Under the pieces are notes generated by a model. It was not told the origin of the DNA, made no database searches, and saw only the letters and a program-made list of their open reading frames with translations. A program made the translations under genes and the position numbers. From Neorickettsia risticii str. Illinois (GTDB lineage: Bacteria > Pseudomonadota > Alphaproteobacteria > Rickettsiales > Anaplasmataceae), in NCBI RefSeq assembly GCF_000022525.1, contig NC_013009.1, positions 558,001 through 622,000 of the forward strand: a DNA stretch of 64,000 bases, read 5' to 3'. Numbering within the stretch: position 1 is the stretch's first letter; each line of letters opens with the position of its first letter. Of this stretch, positions 18,441-29,346 are shown piece after piece.

Positions 18441-20087
18441 TTAGAAACCGCCCATTCCACCCATGCCACCACCAGGCATCATTGAAGAAGAACCGTTATC
18501 TTTAGTCGGTAAATCAACTATTAGGGCTTCAGTAGTCACTAGAACACTAGCAACAGAAACAGCACTCTCCAAGGCAACACGCACTACCTTCGCTGGATCT
18601 ATGATACCCGCCTTGAAAGCATCTACATACTTAAGCTCGCGTGCATCAAAGATCCTGTTAGGATCCTTTGATTCCAGAAGATTATATGTGATCACAGAAG
18701 CATCTTCACCGGCATTTTCAACAATCTGAGAAATAGGAGCCTTGAGCGCAGACTTCACGATATTAATACCAGCTTGTTCATCGTCATCATCAGAAGAGAG
18801 CTTTTCCAGAACAGCGATTGCACTAAGCAACGTAGCACCACCACCAGGAACTATACCTTCCTCAACTGCGGCACGTGTAGCATGTAGAGCATCCTCTACA
18901 CGATCTTTGCGTTCTTTAACCTCAACTTCTGTAGCACCACCAACCTTGAGGACAGCAACACCACCAGCAAGTTTAGCAAGTCTCTCCTGAAGTTTCTCCT
19001 TGTCGTAATCAGAGGTAGTCTTGTCTATTTGCGTCTTGATCTGCTTGACCCTCGCATCAATGGATGTTTTTTCGCCCCCACCATCTACTATAGTCGTGGA
19101 ATCCTTAGATATAATGATGCTCTTTGCAGTACCGAGATCTTCAACAGTAAGGCTCTCAACTGTCACACCCAAATCATCACTTACTAGTGTTTTAGCACCG
19201 GTAAGTATTCTAATGTCTTCGAGCATCTCGGATCTGCGATCACCGAAGCCTGGAGCTTTAACAGCGCAAGCTTTCAAGCTACCCCTCATTTTGCTAAGAA
19301 CAAGAGAAGTAAGAGCTTCACCCTCAACATCCTCAGCAATTATGACGACCGCTCTGTTAGAACGAACGATCGTTTCCAACAGAGGAACCATTGGTTGTAT
19401 GCTAGAAAGTTTTTTATTCGCGAGAAGGACATAAGGATTGTCAAACTCAACAATCATTTTCTCCGGATTTGTTATAAAGTAAGGAGAAACATACCCTCTG
19501 TCGAAGACCATACCTTGGACAACGGATACAGAAAACTCATCTAATCCTTTACCTTCTTCGACAGTAATAACACCCTCTTTACCAACTTTATTCATAGCTT
19601 CGGCAATCTTGTTACCGATTTCACTATTGCCGTTAGCAGAAATTGAACCAACTTGTGCTATCTCTTCCTCCGAATTTATCTTCTTGGCAACTGATTGAAT
19701 ATACTTCACAACCTCATCGCGTGCGCGTTTCATACCGGATTTAAGCTTCGTCCGGGACCTTTGAGCAGCGATGTGTTTGTGAGCATTTTTAATCATGTTG
19801 CCCACTAAGATAGTAGCAGTAGTAGTCCCATCCCCGGCTTTTTCATTCGCCTGTGAGGTAGCCTGGTTTAACAACTCGACTATCTTTGCAATTTTCTCAT
19901 CTTCCGGTTTAAGGTTGTTAATTACCTTGCAACCATCCTTAGTTACTTCCGGGCCACCATAGGACTTACTCATTATGACTGGTCTGCCTTCAGGCCCAAG
20001 TGTTACACCAGCACTTGATACAACCAAGTCAGCCGCATCACGGATAACTTTCTGCAACTGTTCACCACTTATTACTTCGTTCGCCAT
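18441..20087 (-). CDS. groEL: 60 kDa chaperonin GroEL
   Basis: GroEL forms the double-ring ATP-dependent folding chamber capped by GroES. The 548 residues are full length and show GPEGRPVIM in the ATP site, the catalytic region [13 protein letters not shown], and [14 protein letters not shown]. The C-terminus is the flexible GGM-rich tail ([13 protein letters not shown]). It overlaps the end of groES by one base, so the two are translated as one unit. A strong hairpin terminator follows. The protein is usually highly abundant in Anaplasmataceae. Confidence 0.98.
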   Translation of the reverse strand: MANEVISGEQLQKVIRDAADLVVSSAGVTLGPEGRPVIMSKSYGGPEVTKDGCKVINNLKPEDEKIAKIVELLNQATSQANEKAGDGTTTATILVGNMIKNAHKHIAAQRSRTKLKSGMKRARDEVVKYIQSVAKKINSEEEIAQVGSISANGNSEIGNKIAEAMNKVGKEGVITVEEGKGLDEFSVSVVQGMVFDRGYVSPYFITNPEKMIVEFDNPYVLLANKKLSSIQPMVPLLETIVRSNRAVVIIAEDVEGEALTSLVLSKMRGSLKACAVKAPGFGDRRSEMLEDIRILTGAKTLVSDDLGVTVESLTVEDLGTAKSIIISKDSTTIVDGGGEKTSIDARVKQIKTQIDKTTSDYDKEKLQERLAKLAGGVAVLKVGGATEVEVKERKDRVEDALHATRAAVEEGIVPGGGATLLSAIAVLEKLSSDDDDEQAGINIVKSALKAPISQIVENAGEDASVITYNLLESKDPNRIFDARELKYVDAFKAGIIDPAKVVRVALESAVSVASVLVTTEALIVDLPTKDNGSSSMMPGGGMGGMGGF

Positions 20088-20383
20088 TATTTACCCTCCT
20101 TAATAGCAATAATATCAGTCTCCTTCATCACCACGTATTCAACACCGTCATGCTCCACTTCGCTGCCTGCCCATTTCCTGTAAAGGACAACATCTCCCTC
20201 TTTAACACACATAGGATCCAGAGTGCCGTTTGAGTTTTTTGCACCTGCTCCAACAGCTACGACAAGACCCATTGTTGGTTTCTTCTTTGCTGAATCAGGA
20301 ATATATATCCCACCAGCACCATCCTTTTCTTCATGAGGCCTAATAAGGACCTGATCATGTAACATCTTTAATCCAACTTTCAT
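20087..20383 (-). CDS. groES: 10 kDa co-chaperonin GroES
   Basis: GroES is the heptameric lid of the GroEL chamber. The 98 residues begin with [15 protein letters not shown], include the mobile loop [16 protein letters not shown] and end with [17 protein letters not shown] place the start at ATG 20383, because AGGAGAG lies about nine bases before it. A TTG seven codons upstream would put that ribosome-binding site inside the gene. A candidate heat-shock promoter lies 55-85 bases upstream, and groEL follows directly. Confidence 0.97.
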   Translation of the reverse strand: MKVGLKMLHDQVLIRPHEEKDGAGGIYIPDSAKKKPTMGLVVAVGAGAKNSNGTLDPMCVKEGDVVLYRKWAGSEVEHDGVEYVVMKETDIIAIKEGK

Positions 20384-20437
20384 AAGTATCTTCTCTCCTA
20401 TCAATCTCGATTAACCATTCTAATGACCTACAGAATC

Positions 20438-20468
20438 AAATATCGTAATCGCTGTGATATTTTTCAAG
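20438..20468 (-). promoter_or_regulatory. Candidate RpoH-type heat-shock promoter of groESL
   Basis: On the minus strand CTTGAAAA (20468-20461) is followed, 17 bases after CTTGAA, by CGATATTT (20445-20438). This resembles the alphaproteobacterial sigma-32 pattern, CTTGAA with a C-rich TAT-type -10. No CIRCE inverted repeat for HrcA was seen upstream of groES. The match is by eye and the -10 is imperfect. Confidence 0.45.
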
Positions 20469-20529
20469 ACCTACATCACATGCACATATGAATTTGCCAA
20501 GTTCTATTCTCAACAAATGAGTTATTTCG

Positions 20530-21474
20530 CTACAAACAAACGGATTGTTTCATTTGAGCAAACAGACTTGATAATCCCGCTACAAGTAGAGTGAACCTTC
20601 TCTCAGGAAAAAGCTTATATTGTGTTTCTAATTTTGGCAGCGCAAGTAGCATCACCTTAGCCCTATCCCGATAGAAAACATTTTCCAGTGCCTGATCAAT
20701 AATTTCTAGGTCATAGAATTGCTTTTTACGCAAGTCCTGAATAATTTCATTTTTTGGAATGCCGCGTACGGCGCTCGTAACAACATCAAGAACCGCATCA
20801 CAGTATTTCATCAAACTGCGAATCACTAACATCCCTTCTGTCTCCGAGAACCGACCTATACTATCGTAAAAGTCATGCACCTCCAGTGCGAAAATACTAC
20901 GACAAAAGCTATTCACCGAAGGCGACGCAGGTTCACATAGAGTAAGCATATCATCCAACGTGATATCACGCGCACCAAAGTAGTGCTTGAACTTTAGCAT
21001 TTCCGTATCTACTGCAAAGGCATTCCTTCTGAGATGTTGAACAAAAACCTTGATCGCCTCTACACAGAAATTCAAACAATACTTACTTGAATAATATGTG
21101 ACTAACTCTTCTAGTGTCGCGTCTGAAAATACTATCCTTACCAGATCGTCCCTTTGTAGACGAACATTGAAGCCATCTCGAGAATATAAACAAAGATAAT
21201 TTTCTATCTTTCCTATCTTCGATAGAGGAAGTTTTGGATCGTCATAAGTAAAAAATATTCTTCCAAAACAAGAGGGAGAGTGCAATTTCTCCAACAAAAG
21301 TCCATGCGGACAGTCCTTACAATAAACATGTTCTACCAATAGCTGCCCGTTTCTCTTGAAGATTTCCTGTATCTCCTTGACATAGGCCAAATAGATCAAC
21401 TCAAGCTGACCCTCAAAAAGGAAAATCCGCTTTGAAGCCAAATCGCTAGACAGGAAAGTGGTTATGCCACACAT
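20530..21474 (-). CDS. holA: Probable DNA polymerase III delta subunit (clamp loader)
   Basis: The 314 residues have low overall similarity but follow the HolA plan. An N-terminal beta-alpha region (ILFEGQLELIYLA-like) contains IFFTYDDPKLPLSKIG. A helical middle has FVQHLRRNAFAVDTEMLKFK, where HolA has the conserved segment before the ITLDDM-type helix. The C-terminal helical collar domain has KNEIIQDLRKKQFYDLEIID and ALPKLETQYK. HolA opens the sliding clamp and typically lacks a P-loop, as here. The start ATG shares bases with the ppiD stop (TAATG), implying coupled translation. The assignment is by pattern, not strong identity. Confidence 0.65.
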   Translation of the reverse strand: MCGITTFLSSDLASKRIFLFEGQLELIYLAYVKEIQEIFKRNGQLLVEHVYCKDCPHGLLLEKLHSPSCFGRIFFTYDDPKLPLSKIGKIENYLCLYSRDGFNVRLQRDDLVRIVFSDATLEELVTYYSSKYCLNFCVEAIKVFVQHLRRNAFAVDTEMLKFKHYFGARDITLDDMLTLCEPASPSVNSFCRSIFALEVHDFYDSIGRFSETEGMLVIRSLMKYCDAVLDVVTSAVRGIPKNEIIQDLRKKQFYDLEIIDQALENVFYRDRAKVMLLALPKLETQYKLFPERRFTLLVAGLSSLFAQMKQSVCL

Positions 21475-23237
21475 TACAAAAGGTCTTTTACGAGATCTGA
21501 ATTTACCTTTACCTTAAACTGCTTCATCGCAGCTTGAGTTAACTCACTTAGCATTGAAAACCCAATTTCTTCGCGCAGCTTAGCCTCAATTTCCGCAACT
21601 ATTGACTCATCTAGCTCAGGATTTCTGTTACCCAGAACTTTGCCAGAGAAAAATTCCACATCCGACTCAAAAACTTTTGTTGTGCCCCCAGAATCAATCT
21701 GAAATACTTCTGCTATGAATTCATCAGGATAGTGGTAGCTCAGCCCTTTGCGCTTCGCAATCTCTGGTCGGTATAGAGCCACTTTTTCTGTGTTTTCTCC
21801 GTTTTCCTGCTGCTTCTGTAGAAGCTCAAATGCAACTTGCATTTGTCTTTTTTTAGACAGTGCTTTTATCACCTTGCTCCTAACTTTATTGAAAGGTTGC
21901 TTAGCCACTGGTTCAATAGAAGTAACACGAAACAGTATAAACTCATTCTTAGTAGTTATAGTTTCACCTATAGCACCTTCACCAATTGAAAAAACCTGCT
22001 CCAATAGCTCCTCACTTACTTTAACTTTCCTCCCTTCCTTATCCAACGAAAGTCGACAAACGGGAACAAGGTAATCTATTTCTCCACCATATTTTCCTAC
22101 TATTGCTTTCCAATCTTCACCTGAATGAACCTCACTTCTTATTTCATCGACTATTTGATTTAGCTTATTTAGACGCATGAACTTTCGGAGCTCATTTAGA
22201 TTTTTCTCTTTCTCCTCTGGAGAAACAGAAACTATTTTGACAACTGTGTAAACGTAAAACTTGCCCATATACTTTGCGAGGAACCATTTATTTCCATCCC
22301 ATTGGATATTCTTCGGCAGAAAAGCTGGCAAATCTGTCTTAACTGAACCCTCTATCCGAGTTAGATCATTTGCGTAGAACTCTGGATTTGCAGAAATAGA
22401 TTTCTTCATGCGCTCCGCTTCGTCACGTGAGTCGAACTCCACGTAATTGATGTAATACCTTTTTCCTAATTGCAGATTCTCAAAGCTTTTCTGTACATCT
22501 TCATCTGCTATTTCGACCAACTCGGGCTTTACATTGTCCTCCGAAATAAGGATGTACTCAGCAGTTCTGTACTCATCACTGAAAAACTTGTCCTTATTTT
22601 CTTCATAGAAAGATACGAGCTCACTCTCGGTTGGTACAGGCAGAATAGGCAACGCATTTTTATTGACTTTCGTAATACTGACCTCTCTCAATCCATATTC
22701 AAAATTGTAGAAAAGTTCAGCCAACTTCACATACTCACCTTGAATATTAAAAAACGGACCAAAAACAAAGTCTTTACCGATTTCACACTTCACCTTTCTT
22801 ATATACTCTCTTTCCGTGAGATCGTTACGATCAAGAAAATCATCAAGTTTAGCTCGATCAAATTTTCCATTTTCATTAAAAGCAGGATTTTTCTTTATCT
22901 TGTCAATTGCGATCGAAGTATCAATATGGAGACCCATCTGCTTAAAAAGCTGTTCTATTACCTTATCTTGGATTAGGGTCGTGAGAACAATCCTGCCAAC
23001 TCCGATATCCTTAAGCTGTGTATCTGTGAGTCCAAAGCCAAACATACTTTGAAAATAGCGCTCGTGCTTCTTGTACTCAGAAACGAAATCGTCAACCAAG
23101 ATTTTCTCCCTTCCAACCGAAGCGACTACGTCAGACCTGCTACCCATAATGGATGCGTTTATTGCAGTAACCAACAGTGCTAGAATCAGGAGTACAAGGA
23201 TTAACCATTTCGGAGAAAAAAGCTTCTTTAGTCGCAT
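21474..23237 (-). CDS. ppiD: Peptidyl-prolyl cis-trans isomerase, PpiD/SurA type, membrane anchored
   Basis: The roughly 587-residue protein starts with a short basic stretch and one transmembrane helix (WLILVLLILALLVTAINASI), then a SurA-like N-domain beginning VASVGREKILVDDFVSEYKK. A parvulin-like region follows in the middle (RTAEYILISEDNVKPELVEI and further on GEGAIGETITTKNEFILFRV). PpiD-type chaperones sit at the Sec exit and assist folding of exported proteins. ATG 23237 is chosen over a start 27 codons upstream because it places the basic residues right before the helix. It is divergent from cca with only 5 bp between the start codons. Confidence 0.88.
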   Translation of the reverse strand: MRLKKLFSPKWLILVLLILALLVTAINASIMGSRSDVVASVGREKILVDDFVSEYKKHERYFQSMFGFGLTDTQLKDIGVGRIVLTTLIQDKVIEQLFKQMGLHIDTSIAIDKIKKNPAFNENGKFDRAKLDDFLDRNDLTEREYIRKVKCEIGKDFVFGPFFNIQGEYVKLAELFYNFEYGLREVSITKVNKNALPILPVPTESELVSFYEENKDKFFSDEYRTAEYILISEDNVKPELVEIADEDVQKSFENLQLGKRYYINYVEFDSRDEAERMKKSISANPEFYANDLTRIEGSVKTDLPAFLPKNIQWDGNKWFLAKYMGKFYVYTVVKIVSVSPEEKEKNLNELRKFMRLNKLNQIVDEIRSEVHSGEDWKAIVGKYGGEIDYLVPVCRLSLDKEGRKVKVSEELLEQVFSIGEGAIGETITTKNEFILFRVTSIEPVAKQPFNKVRSKVIKALSKKRQMQVAFELLQKQQENGENTEKVALYRPEIAKRKGLSYHYPDEFIAEVFQIDSGGTTKVFESDVEFFSGKVLGNRNPELDESIVAEIEAKLREEIGFSMLSELTQAAMKQFKVKVNSDLVKDLL

Positions 23238-23242
23238 AGTCA

Positions 23243-24421
23243 ATGAAGGTCGAAACAAGCTGGACTGAGGACCTAAGAACCCTCGTTCAAATAATACGTA
23301 ATAATGGCGGAGAAGCAAGATTCGTTGGCGGCTGCGTGAGGGACCAGCTTTTAGGAAGAAAAATTAGTGATATTGATCTAGCTACAACCCTCAAACCGGA
23401 AAAAGCGATTAGGGCGCTCAAAATAAACGGTTTAGTAACTATTCCCACCGGGCTTAAGCACGGTACCTTCACTGTTCTAGTCAATTCAAGAGCAATTGAG
23501 ATAACAACACTAAGACAGGACCTACAATGCGATGGGCGTCATGCAACTGTTTCATTCACAGATAGTTGGAAAAAAGATGCCCAAAGACGTGATTTCACAT
23601 TCAACGCAATGTATATGGACATTGAGGGTAATATTTATGATTATTTTTCCGGATTGGAGGATTTACAGAACAGACGATTAAAATTTGTCGGAGAACCTCA
23701 TCAGCGAATCGAAGAAGATTACCTACGTATATTGAGAGCATTTCGTTTCCAGGCATCTATTTGCAAGACACCGCTATCAGAGGAAATACTTCATGCTTGC
23801 ACAAAGTACAGAAAAAAAATCTCTTCACTTTCGGGTGAGAGGATCCAAGGAGAAATGTTTAAGCTACTTTCTTATGTGAACTTCCTTAGCACAGTTTTCA
23901 CAATGCAGGAAGCAAAAATAATAGACGAAGTTCTAGGTGCAAAAGTGTCCTTCTCAGGATTAGATTATGAAAAAAGTCGGCTTATACAGGATCATATCGC
24001 AGCTTTGACGCTACTCATAAGAAATACAGAGAGTAGCTATAACCTACAATGGCTGTATTCACGATGGAGAATCTCGAAAAAGGTACACCAGGCTATTTCA
24101 ATTCTTTTAGAAGAAAAAGAAATGCACTGTCCAAAAAAGACCCTGGCAAAGCTTGGCAATGAACTCACAAGAAAATTGATTAAAATTCTGTACGCGGAAA
24201 ATAAACTGACCAACACACAACATAAAAATTTTATGTTGGTCATAAATAACTCTGAAAGACCAATTTTTCCGGTAATGGGTAGAGATCTTATACCACTGGG
24301 TTATACCGGACCTGAGATAGGAAAGAAATTGAAGCAATTAGAATATCTATGGAGGGAAAGTAGTTGTGCCCTCAGTAAAAACGAGCTCCTTTTGATGGCA
24401 ACTGAGAAACAAGCAAATTAA
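23243..24421 (+). CDS. cca: CCA tRNA nucleotidyltransferase / poly(A) polymerase family
   Basis: This class II nucleotidyltransferase is expected to add or repair the 3' CCA of tRNAs. The catalytic core is clear: FVGGCVRDQLLGRKISDIDL with D43 and D45 as metal ligands, then RRDFTFNAMYMD and the tRNA-contacting ERIQGEMFKLL. The 392-residue length is normal. The tRNA-Arg in this window already encodes CCA, so here the role may be repair, or other tRNAs may lack it. The start is 5 bp from the divergent ppiD start, so its promoter must lie within ppiD. Confidence 0.93.
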   Translation: MKVETSWTEDLRTLVQIIRNNGGEARFVGGCVRDQLLGRKISDIDLATTLKPEKAIRALKINGLVTIPTGLKHGTFTVLVNSRAIEITTLRQDLQCDGRHATVSFTDSWKKDAQRRDFTFNAMYMDIEGNIYDYFSGLEDLQNRRLKFVGEPHQRIEEDYLRILRAFRFQASICKTPLSEEILHACTKYRKKISSLSGERIQGEMFKLLSYVNFLSTVFTMQEAKIIDEVLGAKVSFSGLDYEKSRLIQDHIAALTLLIRNTESSYNLQWLYSRWRISKKVHQAISILLEEKEMHCPKKTLAKLGNELTRKLIKILYAENKLTNTQHKNFMLVINNSERPIFPVMGRDLIPLGYTGPEIGKKLKQLEYLWRESSCALSKNELLLMATEKQAN

Positions 24422-24644
24422 TCCCATTTTTCAGATAACGCAGAACTGCAGAATCCAGCCTTAAAAAGTGAAACCTAGTAAATTTACGACACCAACCGAG
24501 GCAGGACACAAGTACTACTCATTTGATTAGAATTACTGCTCGACACGGCGTAAAAGATCTAAGAAGCATTTTCCCATATGTTTGTGTTCATAACCAAAAA
24601 ACAAGATATCTCATCTTGTAGAACTCGCGCATACAATCAAGAAC

Positions 24645-25646
24645 TTACCTACCCCGATCACTTTCCTTGGATTTTCTGTCAACAAAAGGTGTGAATCCAG
24701 CACTGATATTGCTTCCAACACCAACATTGGAGGCTTTCTCAGTGAAAATACCGAGACTATTATTCACCTTAGCTAAGGTAAGCAACCCTTGAGACCTATT
24801 TGGAACTCTTGTTGCAAGTCGTCCGAAATCTTCTCCCCTAATCAGATTAATAATAGATTCAAACTGAGTAGCAATGAACGACTGAATTTTACTCACCGAA
24901 AGACTTGCATTACCAGAAATGCCTTGAGCATTTAACCTCAATAAAACGGCTGCACTAACAACACCTGCCCTCACGAGATCTTTGAGTGAAACTTGCCCTT
25001 CCCTTCCGTATGTCTTTGCGCTTCGAGCATTTGACTCTATGCTTTCACCAGCCCTACGTCTTGGGTCCATCCTCGCTGCAATCATGCAGATGAGTAATCT
25101 CTTTAAAATTTCCTTTGCATCTTGCTTCTGCTTTCTTTCAGATAGCTTTGCAAGCAAATCGGTTCCAAGTTCTTCTTCGATTTCGTCTTTTCTTTCTTGC
25201 TCGTCTTCCCTTTCCTCTTCTTGCTCCTTTTCCCTAATTCTAAGCTGGTCCCTCTCTCTTGTATCTGAAGAACTTAGATTCTCGATAATATACTGGACTT
25301 CCTCTTTAAATAATTCTTTTCCGATTGGCAAAACCCTTTTCTTGCCCACAAGGATAACTATCTCCTCAATAGTGCGTAGTGGGAGACCAGATATCTGGGC
25401 AATCTTCTTCTGCTGTTCGTAAAAGTATTTGTAGAGTCTTTGATAGTACTTAGAATCTGCACCATCGAAGCTTGCTAATGCTTCTCTGATAGAACGCTTT
25501 ATCTCATTGACAATTTCTTCAGCTACTTTCTTTTCCACAAAAACGAGAAACTGACCTACAATGATATAGTAAAACAAGTAAAAAAATTGCAACGCACATG
25601 CGACAGCAAAGAATCTGCCGCGCAGAAGGAAACTAAAGTAGACCAC
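24645..25646 (-). CDS. Hypothetical protein with hydrophobic N-terminus and charged coiled-coil
   Basis: I do not recognise this protein. As drawn from GTG 25646 it has 333 residues. A strongly hydrophobic segment comes first (FFAVACALQFFYLFYYIIV, about residues 12-35), then a helical part with KKVAEEIVNEIKRSIREA. A highly charged, probably coiled-coil stretch follows at about 128-165 (REKEQEEEREDEQERKDEI), and the C-terminus is Ser/Gly/Asn-containing. The true start could be later, which would remove the hydrophobic segment, and no ribosome-binding site decides it. It is flanked by cca (convergent) and ribB (same strand, 189 bp away). Confidence 0.6.
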   Translation of the reverse strand: MVYFSFLLRGRFFAVACALQFFYLFYYIIVGQFLVFVEKKVAEEIVNEIKRSIREALASFDGADSKYYQRLYKYFYEQQKKIAQISGLPLRTIEEIVILVGKKRVLPIGKELFKEEVQYIIENLSSSDTRERDQLRIREKEQEEEREDEQERKDEIEEELGTDLLAKLSERKQKQDAKEILKRLLICMIAARMDPRRRAGESIESNARSAKTYGREGQVSLKDLVRAGVVSAAVLLRLNAQGISGNASLSVSKIQSFIATQFESIINLIRGEDFGRLATRVPNRSQGLLTLAKVNNSLGIFTEKASNVGVGSNISAGFTPFVDRKSKESDRGR

Positions 25647-25834
25647 TATAACAGCGCTACATCAACCGCAACCACCCAGAACATAAAACGCATATACCAC
25701 GAGGATCGAACCAGCTTTTCATAGATGACTGCATTAGGAGAAAAACGAGCAATCACAGACAAACAAAGGAACCCCCCAATAAGAGAGAAACACCCCCTAA
25801 GAAGCTCCATAAAGAATCCCCATCGTCTGACTAA

Positions 25835-26467
25835 TTAAAAGAGAATGCTACTACCTTTCTCTTTCAGATAAGCAATTAAAAGATCTATGCTAGTAAGGCA
25901 AAGATCATGCTTCTTTGCAAATTCGCTTAAATAGGGCAGTCTAGCTGCATCACCAGCCTCATCAAGTATTTCACACAGCATGGATTCTGGTTTAAAACCA
26001 GCTAAACAAGCAAAAGTCGCAGCACCTTCGGTATGGCCAGAACGCACCATCAACCCTCCTTCTTCTATCATTAAGGGGAATACATGCCCAGGTGAAACAA
26101 AATGACCCTTTTTGACATCATCATCTACCAGCAGACGCATTGTACGAACACGATCACGAACAGATATTCCTGTACTCACACCCTCTTTTGCCTCTATGGT
26201 AGTGACAAATCTAGCAACGTTGGAAGACTCACATGAATCAGATCGCTTGATTAGCTCTAACTCGAGTTTTTCACATAAACTTTTAGTCACACAGACACAT
26301 GGAAGACCACGACATTGTGTAATTACAAAATTCATGATCTCGCTCGTCAGTATTTGAACTGGTACCACTATATCACCCTCGTTCTCTCTATCACCGGAGT
26401 CAACAAGAACAAAAGGCTTATTTCTTTCTCTAAGCTGGCGTATTACCTCTTCTACCGTGGAAAACAT
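25835..26467 (-). CDS. ribB: 3,4-dihydroxy-2-butanone 4-phosphate synthase
   Basis: RibB converts ribulose 5-phosphate to formate and the four-carbon unit used for lumazine in riboflavin synthesis. The 210 residues hold the metal and substrate motif DSGDRENEGDIVVP, then EGVSTGISVRDRVRT, the loop GHVFPLM, and SGHTEGAATFACLAG with its catalytic His and Glu. There is no GTP cyclohydrolase II (RibA) domain attached, so this is the single-function form. It indicates flavin synthesis by the organism, in keeping with its many flavoenzymes here. Confidence 0.95.
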   Translation of the reverse strand: MFSTVEEVIRQLRERNKPFVLVDSGDRENEGDIVVPVQILTSEIMNFVITQCRGLPCVCVTKSLCEKLELELIKRSDSCESSNVARFVTTIEAKEGVSTGISVRDRVRTMRLLVDDDVKKGHFVSPGHVFPLMIEEGGLMVRSGHTEGAATFACLAGFKPESMLCEILDEAGDAARLPYLSEFAKKHDLCLTSIDLLIAYLKEKGSSILF

Positions 26468-26739
26468 TTATATAGCAAGTTAGGCAATGTATAGAGTAAA
26501 GCATGTTCCCATAAAAATCCAATGTCTAGGCCTAACGCAATGCAAAAATAACAGTCAAAGGTAACATACCTCTACCCGGGTGGTACGTACCCAAGTATTC
26601 TCATGATTCACACAATAACGTGTCTCCATAGTTGCGCTAAGGCCATTTACCGATCCATCTTTCGGTATTTCGCTCTCTTAAAGTGGTCTTAAATCAATGC
26701 TACACTGCTAACCCGTATCAAAGACAGGGCTCAGCGAGG

Positions 26740-29169
26740 ATGGTACGAAAAATCAAAAACTTTCTTTACATACTTTTATCAATCACGTGCAGACTTGGAT
26801 TGCTTTTTTTAATCATTTGCAGCTTAAAAAGTGGTGAGAACATACCTTCCTTTACCACTGCAGCAGAAGCACACAGCAGCAAATTGATATTTTTCGGTCG
26901 GTTAGCAGCAACTTATCTAATGACTCTAATCGGAGTGGGATTCTATCTACTCTGTGCGCTACTCATATGCAGTTTCGCCCTTTCCAGAGGGAAAGTAACA
27001 CTCCTAGGAGTGTTACTTCTTATACTAATTACACTACTGTCAAAGGTGCCACCTTCCGATGAATGGCTATTCGGCTCATACGGGGGAATCGTAGGTTCAT
27101 TACTCGCAAGTTATTTGGACCACCAACACGCGTCACACTTTTTGATAGCGCTGACAATCATTCTAGGCTTATGGATTTCCAATTTCCTCACGATCAGGAA
27201 AATGAAAAAAGTTATAAGAAAAGTATTTCGCACTGTGAAAGTGCTCGCCTCGTTACCGCTGTTACTGCTGAAGAAGAAATTAAAACCCAAGTCGCACAAT
27301 AATAAGGGCAACACGGTTACACAAAAAGGGCATATACATAACGAGATGCTGGAAGAAGACCTTCCTGTAAAGTACACATACAACCTCATCAAAGAGAAGG
27401 AGCCACACGCAAATGAAGAAGATAAAGGTCAAACTTTGCCTGAAATAGATAAGAAAGCTTCCCATGAAGTTCTAACACCTACGATTGGACCCGAGAAAAA
27501 ATCATCACTCAAGGAGAGGATAGAATCATCGGGTACAAAATCATTTTCACAGAAGAACTCTATTCCGGTTGATGAAGAACATGTCAAAACCGAAAAAACA
27601 AGCGAGTTTTCCTCTCTCAAAGAAAGCTCCATTATGAGAAAGTTTACGTCTCACAAAATCAGGAAGAAATCCAAATCCAGTACTTTTTCTATCAAGACAA
27701 ACACAATACCCCCGCTTGAGCTACTTAAGGAACGTAACCCTGAACCTAAACAACCAGAAGATACACAAAAAGAAGGTGAGAATCTAAGAAAAGTACTAGA
27801 AGACTTTAAAATAGAGTGCAAAATGGTCGAGATCACAGTTGGACCTGTAGTGACGCTATACGAACTACAGCCCGCAGCTGGCATAAAATCATCCTCAATC
27901 ATTGCCCTTTCAGCAGATGTTGCAAGAACAATGAGTGCTATCTCGGCAAGAATCTCGATCATACCAGGACGAAACGTAATTGGAATAGAGCTTCCAAATA
28001 AGCACAGAGAAGTCGTACTCTTGCGAGAAATTTTAGAATCACATGAGTACCAGACACATAATAAGGTCCTCCCCATAGCACTAGGTAAAAGCATCAATGG
28101 TGAACCAGTAGTCGTCGATCTTGTAAAAATGCCACATCTTTTGGTTGCAGGCACAACAGGATCCGGAAAATCCGTGGCAATAAACGCAATGATCCTCTCA
28201 TTGATATACAAACTTGAACCCGACAAATGCAAGCTCATAATGATAGACCCAAAAATGCTTGAGCTATCCATTTACGATGATATTCCTCATTTACTTTCGC
28301 CTGTTGTAACAGACCCTAAAAAGGCTGTAGTCGCTCTAAAGTGGGTAGTCAAGGAAATGGAAGAACGCTACCGACTCATGACAAAACTCTCTGTGAGAAA
28401 TATTGAAGGCTACAACAAAAAAGCTGAAGAGTTCATTGAGGAAGGTAAGCTTTTCGAATATGAGGAGACAATTGGAATAGATCCTACGACAAAAGAGAAA
28501 CTCACTCGTACAAGAAGCATGGAACTCGAGAAGTTACCCTTTATCGTAGTTGTAGTTGACGAGATGGCAGATTTAATGCTTGTTGCAGGAAAGGAAATTG
28601 AAACATCCATACAGAGACTAGCACAAATGGCTAGAGCTTCTGGAATTCATATAATAATGGCAACACAGCGCCCGTCGGTGGACATCATCACTGGTGTAAT
28701 TAAGGCAAACTTCCCAACTAGAATCAGTTTCGCGGTTACCTCAAAAATTGATAGTAGGACTATCCTTGGTGAACAGGGAGCGGAACAACTTCTTGGACGT
28801 GGTGACATGCTGTACATGGCCTCTGGCCAAGCACCAGTAAGAATACACGGACCGTATGTAAGTGATTCCGAAGTGGAGAAAATTGCAGAATATTTAAAAA
28901 AATCTGGCAGTCCGCAGTACAACGAGAACATTATGCTCGAGGAGGAATCAGATGAAGATGTAGCAGTCAGTGTCGCTGGCGGCGACGACTTTGGTTCGCT
29001 CTATGCCCAAGCAGTCGAAATAGTAAGAAAAGATAATAAGGTCTCGATCAGTTACATCCAAAGACGACTCTCAATTGGATATAACAAGGCCGCAAAACTT
29101 GTTGAAAAAATGGAAGAGGAGGGTATTGTTAGTCCGCCAAATAATGCGGGTAAAAGAACTCTCCTTTAG
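26740..29169 (+). CDS. ftsK: DNA translocase FtsK/SpoIIIE
   Basis: FtsK pumps chromosome ends through the closing septum and activates dimer resolution at dif. About 809 residues: an N-terminal region with four hydrophobic helices (roughly residues 8-150), then a charged linker of about 190 residues, shorter than in Escherichia coli. The RecA-like motor follows with Walker [37 protein letters not shown] and [13 protein letters not shown] (Walker B). The C-terminal gamma winged helix reads [24 protein letters not shown] 26740 is preferred; an in-frame GTG at 26683 would add 19 residues. The tandem membrane-protein array begins 177 bp downstream. Confidence 0.96.
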   Translation: MVRKIKNFLYILLSITCRLGLLFLIICSLKSGENIPSFTTAAEAHSSKLIFFGRLAATYLMTLIGVGFYLLCALLICSFALSRGKVTLLGVLLLILITLLSKVPPSDEWLFGSYGGIVGSLLASYLDHQHASHFLIALTIILGLWISNFLTIRKMKKVIRKVFRTVKVLASLPLLLLKKKLKPKSHNNKGNTVTQKGHIHNEMLEEDLPVKYTYNLIKEKEPHANEEDKGQTLPEIDKKASHEVLTPTIGPEKKSSLKERIESSGTKSFSQKNSIPVDEEHVKTEKTSEFSSLKESSIMRKFTSHKIRKKSKSSTFSIKTNTIPPLELLKERNPEPKQPEDTQKEGENLRKVLEDFKIECKMVEITVGPVVTLYELQPAAGIKSSSIIALSADVARTMSAISARISIIPGRNVIGIELPNKHREVVLLREILESHEYQTHNKVLPIALGKSINGEPVVVDLVKMPHLLVAGTTGSGKSVAINAMILSLIYKLEPDKCKLIMIDPKMLELSIYDDIPHLLSPVVTDPKKAVVALKWVVKEMEERYRLMTKLSVRNIEGYNKKAEEFIEEGKLFEYEETIGIDPTTKEKLTRTRSMELEKLPFIVVVVDEMADLMLVAGKEIETSIQRLAQMARASGIHIIMATQRPSVDIITGVIKANFPTRISFAVTSKIDSRTILGEQGAEQLLGRGDMLYMASGQAPVRIHGPYVSDSEVEKIAEYLKKSGSPQYNENIMLEEESDEDVAVSVAGGDDFGSLYAQAVEIVRKDNKVSISYIQRRLSIGYNKAAKLVEKMEEEGIVSPPNNAGKRTLL

Positions 29170-29346
29170 CAAATTTAGCACTGTCAACCAGAATAAACTT
29201 CGCAGGATCAAGAGGCAATCTCTACCTAGAGAGAATCAAGGCACTCGTAGCAAGTAATCTATTTTGCTAAAAAGTTAATAGTGCTTTCAGCGATAAAAAG
29301 TATTAATAATTTAACTATTATTTACCTTTAACAAAGGTTCAAGTAA

